Below are positions 7,835 to 15,349 of a stretch of 64,000 bases of DNA, in pieces. The stretch comes from Vibrio marinisediminis. Its GTDB lineage: Bacteria; Pseudomonadota; Gammaproteobacteria; Enterobacterales; Vibrionaceae. Location of the stretch: contig NZ_JACFYF010000001.1 of assembly GCF_014050145.1 (NCBI RefSeq), positions 434,001-498,000 on the forward strand, read 5' to 3'. The notes beneath the pieces were generated by a model, which did not search any database, was not told where the DNA came from, and worked only from the letters and a program-made list of their open reading frames with translations. The position numbers were made by a program, and so were the translations under genes. Each line of letters begins with the position of its first letter. Within the stretch, counting starts at the first letter, position 1.

Positions 7835-8992
7835 TTATTGGGAGATTTTTTGAATTGCGTGCTCAAGATCTTGTATTAGATCTGCTGGCTTCTCTAAGCC
7901 AATATTGAGGCGCACAAGTCGACCTGCGTAATCTTTACCCGGGCGTTCGATATTTGGATAAACCAACGCCAAGCTTGTTACGCCACCCCAGCTCATACCA
8001 ATCTTGAACATCTCCAACGTATCGATGAATTGTTCAACTTGCTCTGCGGTGTACTCTTCAGTGAATAGGAAAGAAAAAACGCTGCTTGAACCAGTAAAGT
8101 CGCGCTTCCACACGTCATGCCCAGGACAAGAAGGGAAAGCTGGATGAAGCACTTGAGCTACAGCTGGATGCTTAGTTAGCCATTCAGCCACTTCCAAAGT
8201 AGACGCTTCTAAATGCGCCAAGCGAATGCCAAGAGTCTGAAGACCTCTAAGCGCAAGGTTACAGTCATCAGGAGACACGGCTAAACCAAGTTGTTTGAAT
8301 GTTTTACCCACTTTTTCAACTAGCGCATCGGTATTTACCGATACGGTGCCAAGTAGGAGATCACTGTGACCGCCAACGTATTTCGTTAGCGCTTGCATGC
8401 TGATATCAACGCCGTGAGCGAAGGCATCAAATAACACGCCTGCTGCGTAGGTATTATCCAAAGCAACCATCGCGCCTCTTTCATGCGCGGCTTTACAGAT
8501 TGCCGGAATGTCTTGAACTTCCATCGTCACAGAGCCTGGGCTTTCTACCCAGATCAACGTGGTGTTGTCACGGATCAGTTCCGAAATACCGGCACCAATC
8601 ATTGGGTCGTATGCCTCAACTTCGATACCTAGATCTTTCAGTAATCCTTGAGCCATCTCTTTGTTAGGACCGTACGCGTTGTATGGGACGAGTGCGTGAC
8701 TGCCCGCCTTACACATTGCGAAATAGATAAGCGCGATTGCTGCTTGTCCACCCGGAACCACGAAACAGTGTTTCGCGCCTTCCAATTGTGCAATTCGACC
8801 TGACAGTTCCAAAGTCGTTGGCGTACCGTACAGACCATATGCGTAGCCGTTTTTAGCCTGATTCCAATCATCGACAACGTCGGCTTGTTTTTTAAATAGA
8901 ACCGTTGAGCCGCGGTAAGTTGGTGTGGCTAAAGATTCAAACCCTGGCGCTGCCAAAGTTTGTGGTTGAGCGAGTTTGGTATGCCAATGCAT
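7835..8992 (-). CDS. Cys/Met-metabolism PLP-dependent lyase, copy 2
   Basis: Complete paralogue of the enzyme at 1-1044, same family (cystathionine lyase/methionine gamma-lyase type), 385 residues from the chosen start. The ATG at 8992 has GGAG six bases upstream. An ATG at 9031 would add 13 residues but has no ribosome site. The PLP lysine is K204 in ALTKYVGGHSD. Products of the two copies differ at only a handful of positions, mainly near the N-terminal third and the C-terminus, while DNA identity is patchy. It is transcribed toward the M24-racemase-M20-RarD operon, separated by a hairpin and about 95 nt. Two nearly identical copies suggest dosage or condition-specific expression. Confidence 0.92.
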   Translation of the reverse strand: MHWHTKLAQPQTLAAPGFESLATPTYRGSTVLFKKQADVVDDWNQAKNGYAYGLYGTPTTLELSGRIAQLEGAKHCFVVPGGQAAIALIYFAMCKAGSHALVPYNAYGPNKEMAQGLLKDLGIEVEAYDPMIGAGISELIRDNTTLIWVESPGSVTMEVQDIPAICKAAHERGAMVALDNTYAAGVLFDAFAHGVDISMQALTKYVGGHSDLLLGTVSVNTDALVEKVGKTFKQLGLAVSPDDCNLALRGLQTLGIRLAHLEASTLEVAEWLTKHPAVAQVLHPAFPSCPGHDVWKRDFTGSSSVFSFLFTEEYTAEQVEQFIDTLEMFKIGMSWGGVTSLALVYPNIERPGKDYAGRLVRLNIGLEKPADLIQDLEHAIQKISQ

Positions 8993-9579
8993 ATTGATCT
9001 CCGAAGCGAGAGTGAATTGAATATGCTGCAATATTATTTCGTTTTTGCTGAGAATTGCGCTCGTAATAAGCGGTGTTTTTGAGAGATTTTCTCGCTAACG
9101 TTTCAGCTGGATCGGTCTCTATCGACTATCGGTAAACCAGTCGATAAAGATCACAGAAATGCATTATTTCCCACGATGGGGAACATCATCGAGCCAGTCT
9201 TAAAACAAGCCAATATGATGGCAATTCTGTCATCTTTAATCCGTCGCCTTGTATAGATTTATTCTGGAAAAACTAAGTGGCAAGCCCTATCAGGCTTGAG
9301 GGATAGGATGTCGAGCCATTACAAAGTGCCCCATGAAAAAAACGAACATCCAGTAAGAGTTATGGCGACTGTATTGACAAAAAACATAACAATAAATGTC
9401 ACTGCCTCAACAAGATGCTCAGCACAATTTCAACTTGAGTATCACTGGAAATGAAGATGCTAGCGCGTTGAGCACGGCAGCTTTAGTGACCCATATCTCG
9501 TCTTGAGCATTGAGAAATTTTCTCACTTAAAATCCGCATTTTCTTTGTCGAACACAATAAATGTCTCTTCGTTGACTAG
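8993..9579. other. Intergenic stretch, no gene seen
   Basis: About 590 bases upstream of lyase copy 2, which must hold its promoter on the minus strand. All six frames are short and none has a ribosome site with a recognisable product. Confidence 0.4.
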
Positions 9580-9765
9580 TCATTCTTTCTCCGAAAGCAG
9601 ATGCGTGGCAACCAACTGAATCTTTTTAAATACATCAGACTGTACCGATTGGCACTGACTTTCGCTCCACCGACTGAGGTTGAGAACACCCAGTTTTTCT
9701 GCCCATAGTGAACTACCGTACTTTATAGCGTATGCCCTTGCGATACTTGCAGCATCATAACGCAT
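9580..9765 (-). CDS. Small hypothetical protein (doubtful)
   Basis: A 61-codon minus-strand frame starting MRYDAASIARAYAIKYG and ending LLSEKE. Composition is protein-like (a helix-compatible alanine-rich start, no stop-codon clustering), but no ribosome site precedes the ATG at 9765. A TTG four codons upstream is the only alternative. It could be a small protein, the remnant of a longer gene, or chance. I recognise no family. Confidence 0.25.
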   Translation of the reverse strand: MRYDAASIARAYAIKYGSSLWAEKLGVLNLSRWSESQCQSVQSDVFKKIQLVATHLLSEKE

Positions 9766-9852
9766 AGCTAATCGCAAATGTTATCAATCACTTAGCTTAA
9801 TCCATGGTCTTGATGTATGGTTTGACATTTTCTATCTAGTGAGATTAATAAC

Positions 9853-10335
9853 ATGAAAAATAAACTACTCGCATCAATCGCAATTCTATTAGGCCTATCT
9901 GGATGCGCCTCTGTACCGACAGTTGATACTGCAGAAGCGAATCAAATGAAAAAGTTTGAGTCGCCTGAAAATGGAAATTCCGGTATTTATATTTATCGTA
10001 CAGACTCTATGTTCGGCGCAGCACTTAAAAAGTTTGTTTATGTGGACAATGAGTGTATTGGTGAAACTGCGCCAGGTGTTTTCTATTACCATGAAGTACA
10101 AGGTGGTAAAAAGTATACGGTAAGTACAGAGTCAGAGTTTTCAGAGAACTACATCACTATTGCTACAGAAGAAGGTCGTAACTACTTTATTAACCAATAT
10201 ATAAAGATGGGCGTTTTTGTTGGTGGTGCGGCAATAGTGCAAGTAGATGAAGAAGAAGGTAAAGCAGAAGTAATGAAAGTCGATATGGCTGCAAAGCAAA
10301 ACTGCGCACCTTTGACAAATACCGAGGCGCTTTAA
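9853..10335 (+). CDS. DUF2846-type lipoprotein
   Basis: A 160-residue envelope protein with a lipoprotein signal peptide: charged MKNK, hydrophobic core, lipobox LSGC with the lipidated Cys at residue 18. The mature part begins with a linker and contains the beta-rich core GIYIYRTDSMFGA (from about residue 44), characteristic of DUF2846 proteins, in which a small domain with IYIYR and a later GKKY segment recur. Residue 2 after the cysteine is Ser, so outer-membrane sorting is expected. It is a monocistronic gene closed by a strong terminator. Function of the family is unknown. Confidence 0.8.
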   Translation: MKNKLLASIAILLGLSGCASVPTVDTAEANQMKKFESPENGNSGIYIYRTDSMFGAALKKFVYVDNECIGETAPGVFYYHEVQGGKKYTVSTESEFSENYITIATEEGRNYFINQYIKMGVFVGGAAIVQVDEEEGKAEVMKVDMAAKQNCAPLTNTEAL

Positions 10336-10346
10336 TATCCAAACAC

Positions 10347-10377
10347 AAAAACGCCAACTATTCACACTGGCGTTTTT
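10347..10377 (+). terminator. Rho-independent terminator after the lipoprotein gene
   Basis: The stem AAAACGCCA / TGGCGTTTTT with an 11-nt loop runs into a T-tract, 12 nt past the stop codon. The A-tract on the 5' side would let it work in both directions. Confidence 0.88.
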
Positions 10378-10409
10378 ATTTGCTAAATCAACCAAGGTAA
10401 TCGTGGCAT

Positions 10410-10550
10410 GCTGTAAGCTTTTAACTCAACCTGCGCATAGTTTGAGCCCCGCCATAACCGTTAAATAAAAACGTTACCTACCCAACGACCTTTGCCATTC
10501 ATGCTCAAATCCTGCAACTTCTGTATGAACTCGATGCTGATAAACCGACT
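10410..10550 (-). pseudogene. IS3-type transposase (integrase core) remnant
   Basis: Reading the minus strand from about 10550 to 10410 gives RFISIEFIQKLQDL, then SMNGKGRWVGNVFI, a stop codon, then RLWRGSNYAQVELKAY. These match, in order, the C-terminal integrase-core pattern of IS3-family OrfB proteins (S-x-EF, SMDGKGRWxDNVFIERLWRSxKYExVYLKAY). The Glu of the DDE triad before RLWR is replaced by the stop, and the Asp of the DNV motif is Gly, so it is inactive. No start, upstream DDE residues or terminal inverted repeats were found nearby. The rest of the 10378-10849 gap holds nothing I can support. Confidence 0.75.
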
Positions 10551-10849
10551 GTGCCCCTTTTCTTGTTAACGCATTTACCCGATGGCAGATCACACCATTA
10601 GAATCACAGTACTCTCCCTAATAGCTGTCGGTTGAGGGGCTATAATCGGGATCTCCCACTTTCAATTAAAAACAGTACCAACGAGCTAAGTTTTTGGTCA
10701 GAATTTTTATGCCAACTAAGAGAAAACAACTCATTTGTAGATAGGATGATCTAATACACTACAGTTACTTCGGAAAATGATCTGGCTTAATTTATCAATC
10801 AAATGTTATATCTCTCTGATAATTCTAACGTATCAAATATGGACATTTG

Positions 10850-11380
10850 TCAGTCAGTAAACAAGCCAAAACTGCTATGGTAATGCATTTCAATATCAGC
10901 CCAGTCAATGTCAAAATCATCCTTGAAATGTGTAATGACACAGAAGCCCAGTTCAGGTAATTTGAATGGTGTTAACTTCATCCTTGTAGACAGCTGATAT
11001 TTGAAATTCTCCAATGCAATGTTTGGATCTTTGTTAAGATAATGAAATATTTTTTCTCCTACCTTAAATGAAATCATTTTGTTGATACGTGATTCCTTGG
11101 GTTTTTCGTTTGATTGTTGACTAGTAATATCAATGTATAGTTCAATATCACAGGGACATTTCAATTTTATTAGACTAAAACTACGCTTCTCTCTTGCGTT
11201 CTTTTTGGTATCCATATGAGCAATCATGGGGTCACCACCGTATCCATTTTTGGAGTACGTATCAAATATAACTATATCACCGTTAGATATTTGAATCTCA
11301 AGCCTTGAATCAGAAACCAACTTTGCGGAAAGAACTCGTTGACCTTGCAATTCTGATATTACATTTCGTTTTTTAACCAT
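10850..11380 (-). CDS. Hypothetical protein
   Basis: A 176-residue soluble protein, rich in Lys and Asp and encoded by AT-rich DNA. No signal peptide or membrane segment is visible. The N-terminal half (SRLEIQISNGDIVIFDTYSK) looks beta-rich; the C-terminal part contains several His and aromatic residues (IEMHYHSSFGLFTD). I recognise no domain. It lies 97 nt downstream of an HTH protein on the same strand, and both share the AT-rich composition, so they may be a co-acquired pair. Confidence 0.6.
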   Translation of the reverse strand: MVKKRNVISELQGQRVLSAKLVSDSRLEIQISNGDIVIFDTYSKNGYGGDPMIAHMDTKKNAREKRSFSLIKLKCPCDIELYIDITSQQSNEKPKESRINKMISFKVGEKIFHYLNKDPNIALENFKYQLSTRMKLTPFKLPELGFCVITHFKDDFDIDWADIEMHYHSSFGLFTD

Positions 11381-11477
11381 ATGACTTTTCCAAATTGTCT
11401 TTTTGAATCAACTGCATTATTAAGAATTGAATCGACCTACTTCACGTAGACCGATTTATAGCATTCCTATAATCTGC

Positions 11478-12572
11478 CTATACCAACACCCTTGCACCTG
11501 GAATATAACCACCTGCTCTGGCGATATTTTTCTTTAACTTTAAGTGGTTATCAATAGAGAGGGCACACCATTTCCTTACATCTTCAATGATAGAAAACAA
11601 CTCCATAGAATTAATGTTTTCTATTACCACAAGCAAGTCGTTTTCTTTCACATGAACTTCATAATCAAGCTCATTAGTATTATTGATATCATCTTCATAC
11701 GGAAAATAATCAATACAGTAATCATTTGAAAGTTGTATAGTGAGGTGGTAATTCATATCTTCGCTTAGATATAATTCACAATGTACCGAATGCCAACAAT
11801 CATGTTTAATGAATTCATTGCTTGGGCAATGTTCATGACTACCAAAACGCTCGATAATGGGTTGATTGATGGGGTTTAATTTGCCATTGTTTTCAATTAG
11901 TAATACTTTCTTTCCTGTAAGAATTATTTCTTCAGTATGTATTACAGGGCTAAGGTTGAATGGCTTGGCATTAGAGAGTGCGAATGTTGGACAACGCTGA
12001 ATAATAAACCAAAGTTGATAGAGCAAATGAAAGCTATTTTTATCATCAACCGAAATCCGATCAATGAGCAAAGACATATCAGGACGTTCTGACCCGTCAA
12101 TATTTTGTAACCACATTTGATATCTTTGGAATATTTCATTTAACTCATCATGACGAACTAACGTATCGATATCCGATAAAGTTATTGTTTCATTGTAGTT
12201 ACCCTCCATATCTTCCATAGGAATACAATGGCTTAGTAGGTTGGTCTGATTCTCTTTATTTTGGAAAAAAACAATGAGATTGCGTAAGTAGCGGTTTTCC
12301 ATCAAATCACAAAATGATGAAAAAAAGTAATCCAAATTATTATAACAAAGGGCTATTTCAAAACGTCCAGGATCACGACGTGGTGCTCCACAGATCTCAA
12401 TGATAGTTCGCTTTTGAGATGCTGATAACAAGCTTTTTCCCGTTTTCATCTCACTAATTCGTGATTCTTCCAAACCGAGAATATCAGCCATATCTTTCTG
12501 CGCCTTGCCTTGATTCTTAAAATAACTTACGGCGTGATTGACCCATAAAATTGTGTCGCGTTTTTTACTCAT
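11478..12572 (-). CDS. HTH-domain protein with a large unrecognised C-terminal domain
   Basis: A 364-residue protein. The start at 12572 is fixed by AAGGAGG five bases upstream; an ATG six codons earlier contains that ribosome site. Residues 1-60 form an XRE/Cro-like helix-turn-helix (QKDMADILGLEESRISEMKTGKS). The remaining 300 residues are acidic, Cys/His-bearing and unlike any domain I know, ending in a Gly-rich GGYIPGARVLV. Inverted ATTAC/GTAAT repeats sit 54-89 nt upstream and may be its own operator. AT-rich base composition and an IS remnant nearby point to horizontal origin. It may be a regulator with a ligand or protease-like sensor domain. Confidence 0.65.
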   Translation of the reverse strand: MSKKRDTILWVNHAVSYFKNQGKAQKDMADILGLEESRISEMKTGKSLLSASQKRTIIEICGAPRRDPGRFEIALCYNNLDYFFSSFCDLMENRYLRNLIVFFQNKENQTNLLSHCIPMEDMEGNYNETITLSDIDTLVRHDELNEIFQRYQMWLQNIDGSERPDMSLLIDRISVDDKNSFHLLYQLWFIIQRCPTFALSNAKPFNLSPVIHTEEIILTGKKVLLIENNGKLNPINQPIIERFGSHEHCPSNEFIKHDCWHSVHCELYLSEDMNYHLTIQLSNDYCIDYFPYEDDINNTNELDYEVHVKENDLLVVIENINSMELFSIIEDVRKWCALSIDNHLKLKKNIARAGGYIPGARVLV

Positions 12573-12625
12573 GATTTCCTCCTTAAGCATTGATTAACAG
12601 GCTAAAGAAAAATAACAATAAATTC

Positions 12626-12661
12626 ATTACATATTTTCTGTAATAATTCGTAATTTATTAC
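12626..12661 (-). promoter_or_regulatory. Candidate operator upstream of the HTH gene
   Basis: Two inverted pairs of the same pentamer, ATTAC (12626-12630) with GTAAT (12640-12644) and GTAAT (12650-12654) with ATTAC (12657-12661), lie in the AT-rich promoter of the HTH gene. Autoregulation by the adjacent HTH protein is a natural guess, but AT-rich DNA produces such repeats by chance. Confidence 0.3.
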
Positions 12662-13292
12662 ACAGCAAGACATACCAATATTAGACATTGATTAATATAG
12701 ATTTATTTTATTCATCTTACTTATAGAGATCTGCAAATTACGTTTCTGGAGTATGTTTTTTACACGAGAAATGGGTTTTTAGGATTGTACGGTAAATGCT
12801 TATGGGATTCTTCAACCCCAAATCCAACTGGATTGCTTTAGATTAGAAAACTTCAGGGGATTAACCATGCTTTGCATATTCAGCAAAATATTCTGTATAA
12901 AGTGGTTCATAAAACTATGACTGAAAGTAGAAGTTAATGTCCATTACCGTGCATATCGCCACTACAGAAAGCGGTGGCTAATTCCGTTTTTCGATACCAA
13001 AAGTTATCCTAAGGCTAGATCTCCCCCAGAGAGCCAAACTCGTTTCTGTCCAGTAGTGAGTTTGAATGGGAGTTCAATGAGTGTGATCACCAAGCGATTC
13101 TGTCGGTTTGCTCGTTCCTAAAGGAAAATAACGGATCCATGAACGAAATCTAACCGACGAACGCCTCAAAATACCAAAGCAACCGCCACTCATAACATTT
13201 TTACTCTGCATTAACTTCCGTTTTAAAGTAGAGTGCAGAAACTCTGAACCTGCACTACTCTTCGTCCCTTAATAAGTTACTCACTATTGTCC
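12662..13292. other. Intergenic stretch, no gene seen
   Basis: About 630 bases, AT-rich at the HTH-gene side. All frames are short and broken, and no recognisable remnant was identified. Confidence 0.4.
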
Positions 13293-13305
13293 AAAGGAGC
13301 TATTG

Positions 13306-13797
13306 GTGGAAAAAGTACTCGTCAGTTCGTGCTTAGTTGGCAACAAGGTTCGCTATAATGCGAGTTGTTTATCCATACCTAATCTAGATTGGGAGTGGCT
13401 CAATTCGCATGTCGAGTTGGTGGTATTTTGTCCCGAAGTCTCAGGTGGCTTACCCACTCCTAGGGCTCCTGCTGAAATTGTTAACGGCAAGGGAATGGAG
13501 GTTGTTAACGGTCTCGCTCATGTTATGGGAAATGATGGTATCGATGTGACCAAACAATTTTTGCTTGGGGCACATAAGGCGCTAGAAATTTGCCAGAAAC
13601 ATGGGATCAAATACGCAATTCTGGCTGAAGGAAGCCCATCGTGTGGCAGCACCAAAATTTATGATGGTACTTTTAGTGGCAACAAAATCGACGGTTTCGG
13701 TGTAACAACCGCCGTTTTAGCAGACGTTGGCATCAAAGTGTTTAGCCAACACACGGTCGAAATGCTAAGAGCGGAGTTATCGAAACAAGAAAATTGA
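13306..13797 (+). CDS. DUF523-family protein
   Basis: A 163-residue cytosolic protein with the DUF523 hallmarks: N-terminal VLVSSCLVGNKVRYNA, the central FCPEVSGGLPTPRAPAEI, and SPSCGSTKIYDGTF near residue 117. The conserved cysteines (SSC, FCPE, SPSCG) suggest metal or thiol chemistry, but the family function is not established. The GTG start at 13306 lies 6 nt after AAAGGAG; a TTG at 13303 would be only 3 nt away. Its stop overlaps the MerR-type gene that follows, so the two are probably co-translated. Confidence 0.85.
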   Translation: MEKVLVSSCLVGNKVRYNASCLSIPNLDWEWLNSHVELVVFCPEVSGGLPTPRAPAEIVNGKGMEVVNGLAHVMGNDGIDVTKQFLLGAHKALEICQKHGIKYAILAEGSPSCGSTKIYDGTFSGNKIDGFGVTTAVLADVGIKVFSQHTVEMLRAELSKQEN

Positions 13798-14278
13798 AGT
13801 ATATTTCAAGCATGCATCTCAACTGACAGGTGCGACACAAAGAGCAATCCGGCTATACGAATCTATTGCTCTTCTTAAGGTTGCTAGATCAGGAAAATAT
13901 CGAATCTATAGCAACGCTAACATTAATCTTATCAAGATCATCAAAGAAGCTCAGGCATTGGGCATTCATCTTTCAGATATGGTCAAGATGAAAAGTGATC
14001 AAGAAGATTTTGACTGGAACTTAGTCCATGACTTTCTAATTGGAAAATACCTTCTGGTTGAGCAACAGATTAAGCAGCTAGAAGAACAAAAAGTACGCAT
14101 TGAAAACTGCCGAGCTTCAATAAACAACAAAGGAGCCAATTATGGCTCCCTTATTAATTTCATTTGCATTGATAGTCGTTTCGCAATCAGCGAGCGCGCT
14201 ATGAACAAAAAAGTAAAATCGCTCAACATAAGGCGTACAATCACCTGCGACCTGAGCCCCCCTTTGCTGACTACTTAA
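13793..14278 (+). CDS. MerR-family regulator with non-canonical start and possible lost stop
   Basis: The frame starting at ATT 13793 (IEVYFKHASQLTGATQRA) carries a full MerR winged-helix HTH: HASQLTGATQRAIRLYESIA, then the wing SGKYRIYSNANI, then a dimerisation helix VEQQIKQLEEQKVRIEN. No ATG, GTG or TTG lies in frame before the HTH, and a TAA at 13766 blocks further extension. ATT overlaps the TGA stop of DUF523 (ATTGA), as in coupled gene pairs. A downstream TTG at 13958 would remove the HTH. After about residue 112 the frame runs through a hairpin and 40 unusual residues to a stop overlapping the convergent nucleosidase gene, suggesting loss of the original stop. Effector unknown. Confidence 0.65.
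   Translation: MEVYFKHASQLTGATQRAIRLYESIALLKVARSGKYRIYSNANINLIKIIKEAQALGIHLSDMVKMKSDQEDFDWNLVHDFLIGKYLLVEQQIKQLEEQKVRIENCRASINNKGANYGSLINFICIDSRFAISERAMNKKVKSLNIRRTITCDLSPPLLTT
14132..14149 (+). terminator. Hairpin inside the 3' part of the MerR frame
   Basis: The stem GGAGCC / GGCTCC with a 6-nt loop is followed by CTTATTAATTT. It looks like the former terminator of the MerR gene, now read through by the frame. It also overlaps the ribosome site of the micro-ORF at 14142. Confidence 0.45.
14142..14204 (+). other. Signal-peptide-like 20-codon micro-ORF
   Basis: The ATG at 14142 lies 6 nt after a strong AAAGGAG. The product MAPLLISFALIVVSQSASAL consists of a hydrophobic core and an AxA-like cleavage motif, then a stop. 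It may be the stump of an exported protein whose body was lost, a real micro-protein, or a coincidence around the hairpin. Confidence 0.25.
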
Positions 14279-15020
14279 GCATCTCTAAGATGATGGCAAC
14301 CGAGTTGTCTGCGGTGGACTTTTTCATCTCTTCATAAGTCAGTGCTGCTGAACCATCAGCCTTGTCAGAAATAGTACGGATCACCACGTAAGGGATATCA
14401 AACTGATCAGCCACTTGCGCCAGCGCAGCGCCTTCCATCTCTACCGCTTTTGCTTGGAATTCTTTGTATAGATAAGCCACTTTCTCTTTATCAGCGATAA
14501 ATTGGTCGCCCGACGCAATAATACCGGTGGTAACTTGCTCTTTACCAAGCGCCGTTTGAGCTGCGGTTAGTGCTTGTTTCACCAATGCCTCAGAAGGCAG
14601 GAACTCGCGGCTGTCATAGCCATCAAGCAATCCCATTGGGCTACCAAACACGGTGAGATCTACATCATGCTGTACCAAACCGGTTGAGATCACCACATCC
14701 ATTGGTTCCAGTTCAGGTGCGCTTGCGCCTGCGATACCAGTAAAGATAATCGAATTAACATTAAATTCAGTAGCCAAAAGTGTTGTCGTCAAAGCTGCAT
14801 TGACTTTGCCCACACCTGATTTAGTGACTACCACTGATTTATTGTTTAGCTGACCGATATGAAAAAGATGTTTGCCGATGGTTTTTTCTTCCACATCGGT
14901 GAGTTTTGGCAACAGACCTTCAATCTCAACGTCCATTGCACCAACAATGGCAGTTCGCTCTACTGAAGCGGCAGTGTTAAATGAAATAATAGTGAATAAA
15001 AGGGCAAAAAAGCGAAGCAT
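14271..15020 (-). CDS. Exported 5'-methylthioadenosine/S-adenosylhomocysteine nucleosidase (MTAN)
   Basis: Purine nucleosidase of 249 residues that hydrolyses MTA/SAH to adenine and the thioribose part. The start at 15020 has AGGAG 8 nt upstream; an ATG 11 codons earlier lacks one. Residues 1-18 (MLRFFALLFTIISFNTAA) form a Sec signal peptide, so the enzyme should be periplasmic. Family motifs are complete: AIVGAMDVEIEGL, VEMEGAALAQVA with the ribose-binding Glu, and RTISDKADG with the catalytic Asp. The nucleosidase normally works in the cytosol; an exported one would scavenge extracellular MTA/SAH. A PurR-like box lies upstream. It converges on the MerR gene with an 8-nt overlap. Confidence 0.9.
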   Translation of the reverse strand: MLRFFALLFTIISFNTAASVERTAIVGAMDVEIEGLLPKLTDVEEKTIGKHLFHIGQLNNKSVVVTKSGVGKVNAALTTTLLATEFNVNSIIFTGIAGASAPELEPMDVVISTGLVQHDVDLTVFGSPMGLLDGYDSREFLPSEALVKQALTAAQTALGKEQVTTGIIASGDQFIADKEKVAYLYKEFQAKAVEMEGAALAQVADQFDIPYVVIRTISDKADGSAALTYEEMKKSTADNSVAIILEMLK

Positions 15021-15083
15021 AAAATATTCTCCTGAAAAGATGGGCGGAATCATACTTTACCTGATACGCGATAACAATCGATT

Positions 15084-15099
15084 GCGCAATCGTTTGCTT
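15084..15099 (-). promoter_or_regulatory. PurR-like box upstream of MTAN
   Basis: The 16-mer GCGCAATCGTTTGCTT fits the E. coli PurR pattern A-N-G-C-A-A-N-C-G-N-T-T-N-C-N-T at every fixed position except the first. It is 64 nt upstream of the nucleosidase start, in the expected promoter zone, and the gene makes adenine, so purine repression is plausible. An overlapping 14-bp perfect palindrome (CGATTGCGCAATCG, 15079-15092) is an alternative regulator site. Confidence 0.5.
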
Positions 15100-15316
15100 G
15101 TTGTTTAATCAAAGAAACTAAATGATGAATTATCAACATCATCATTTAAGTATCCATGAAGTCCCGACAAGAAATCTTATTGAAATAATCAGCTAAGTTA
15201 ACGGCCTTCAGTGCACTATTATTCTTTGCCTAAAACTGCACAATTTGCTCGGTTCAAATACCTTTTGTATCGCGCATTTACTGGCAAAAACAGTGTGCCT
15301 AACCAACAAAAATGAT

Positions 15317-15331
15317 ACTGTACCGGACAGT
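15317..15331 (+). promoter_or_regulatory. Operator of the TetR regulator (autoregulatory copy)
   Basis: ACTGTACCGGACAGT is a 15-bp near-palindrome 19 nt before the TetR start. It differs at one arm position from the perfect ACTGTAC-N-GTACAGT palindrome at 18607-18621 in front of the efflux operon. Two matching sites in the two promoters of one locus strongly suggest binding by the TetR protein. Confidence 0.7.
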
Positions 15332-15349
15332 TTTATTAGAGGTATAGCT

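Noticed and set aside
13958-14278. Short MerR protein starting at TTG 13958
   Set aside because: This start would lose the HTH encoded in the same open frame immediately upstream.
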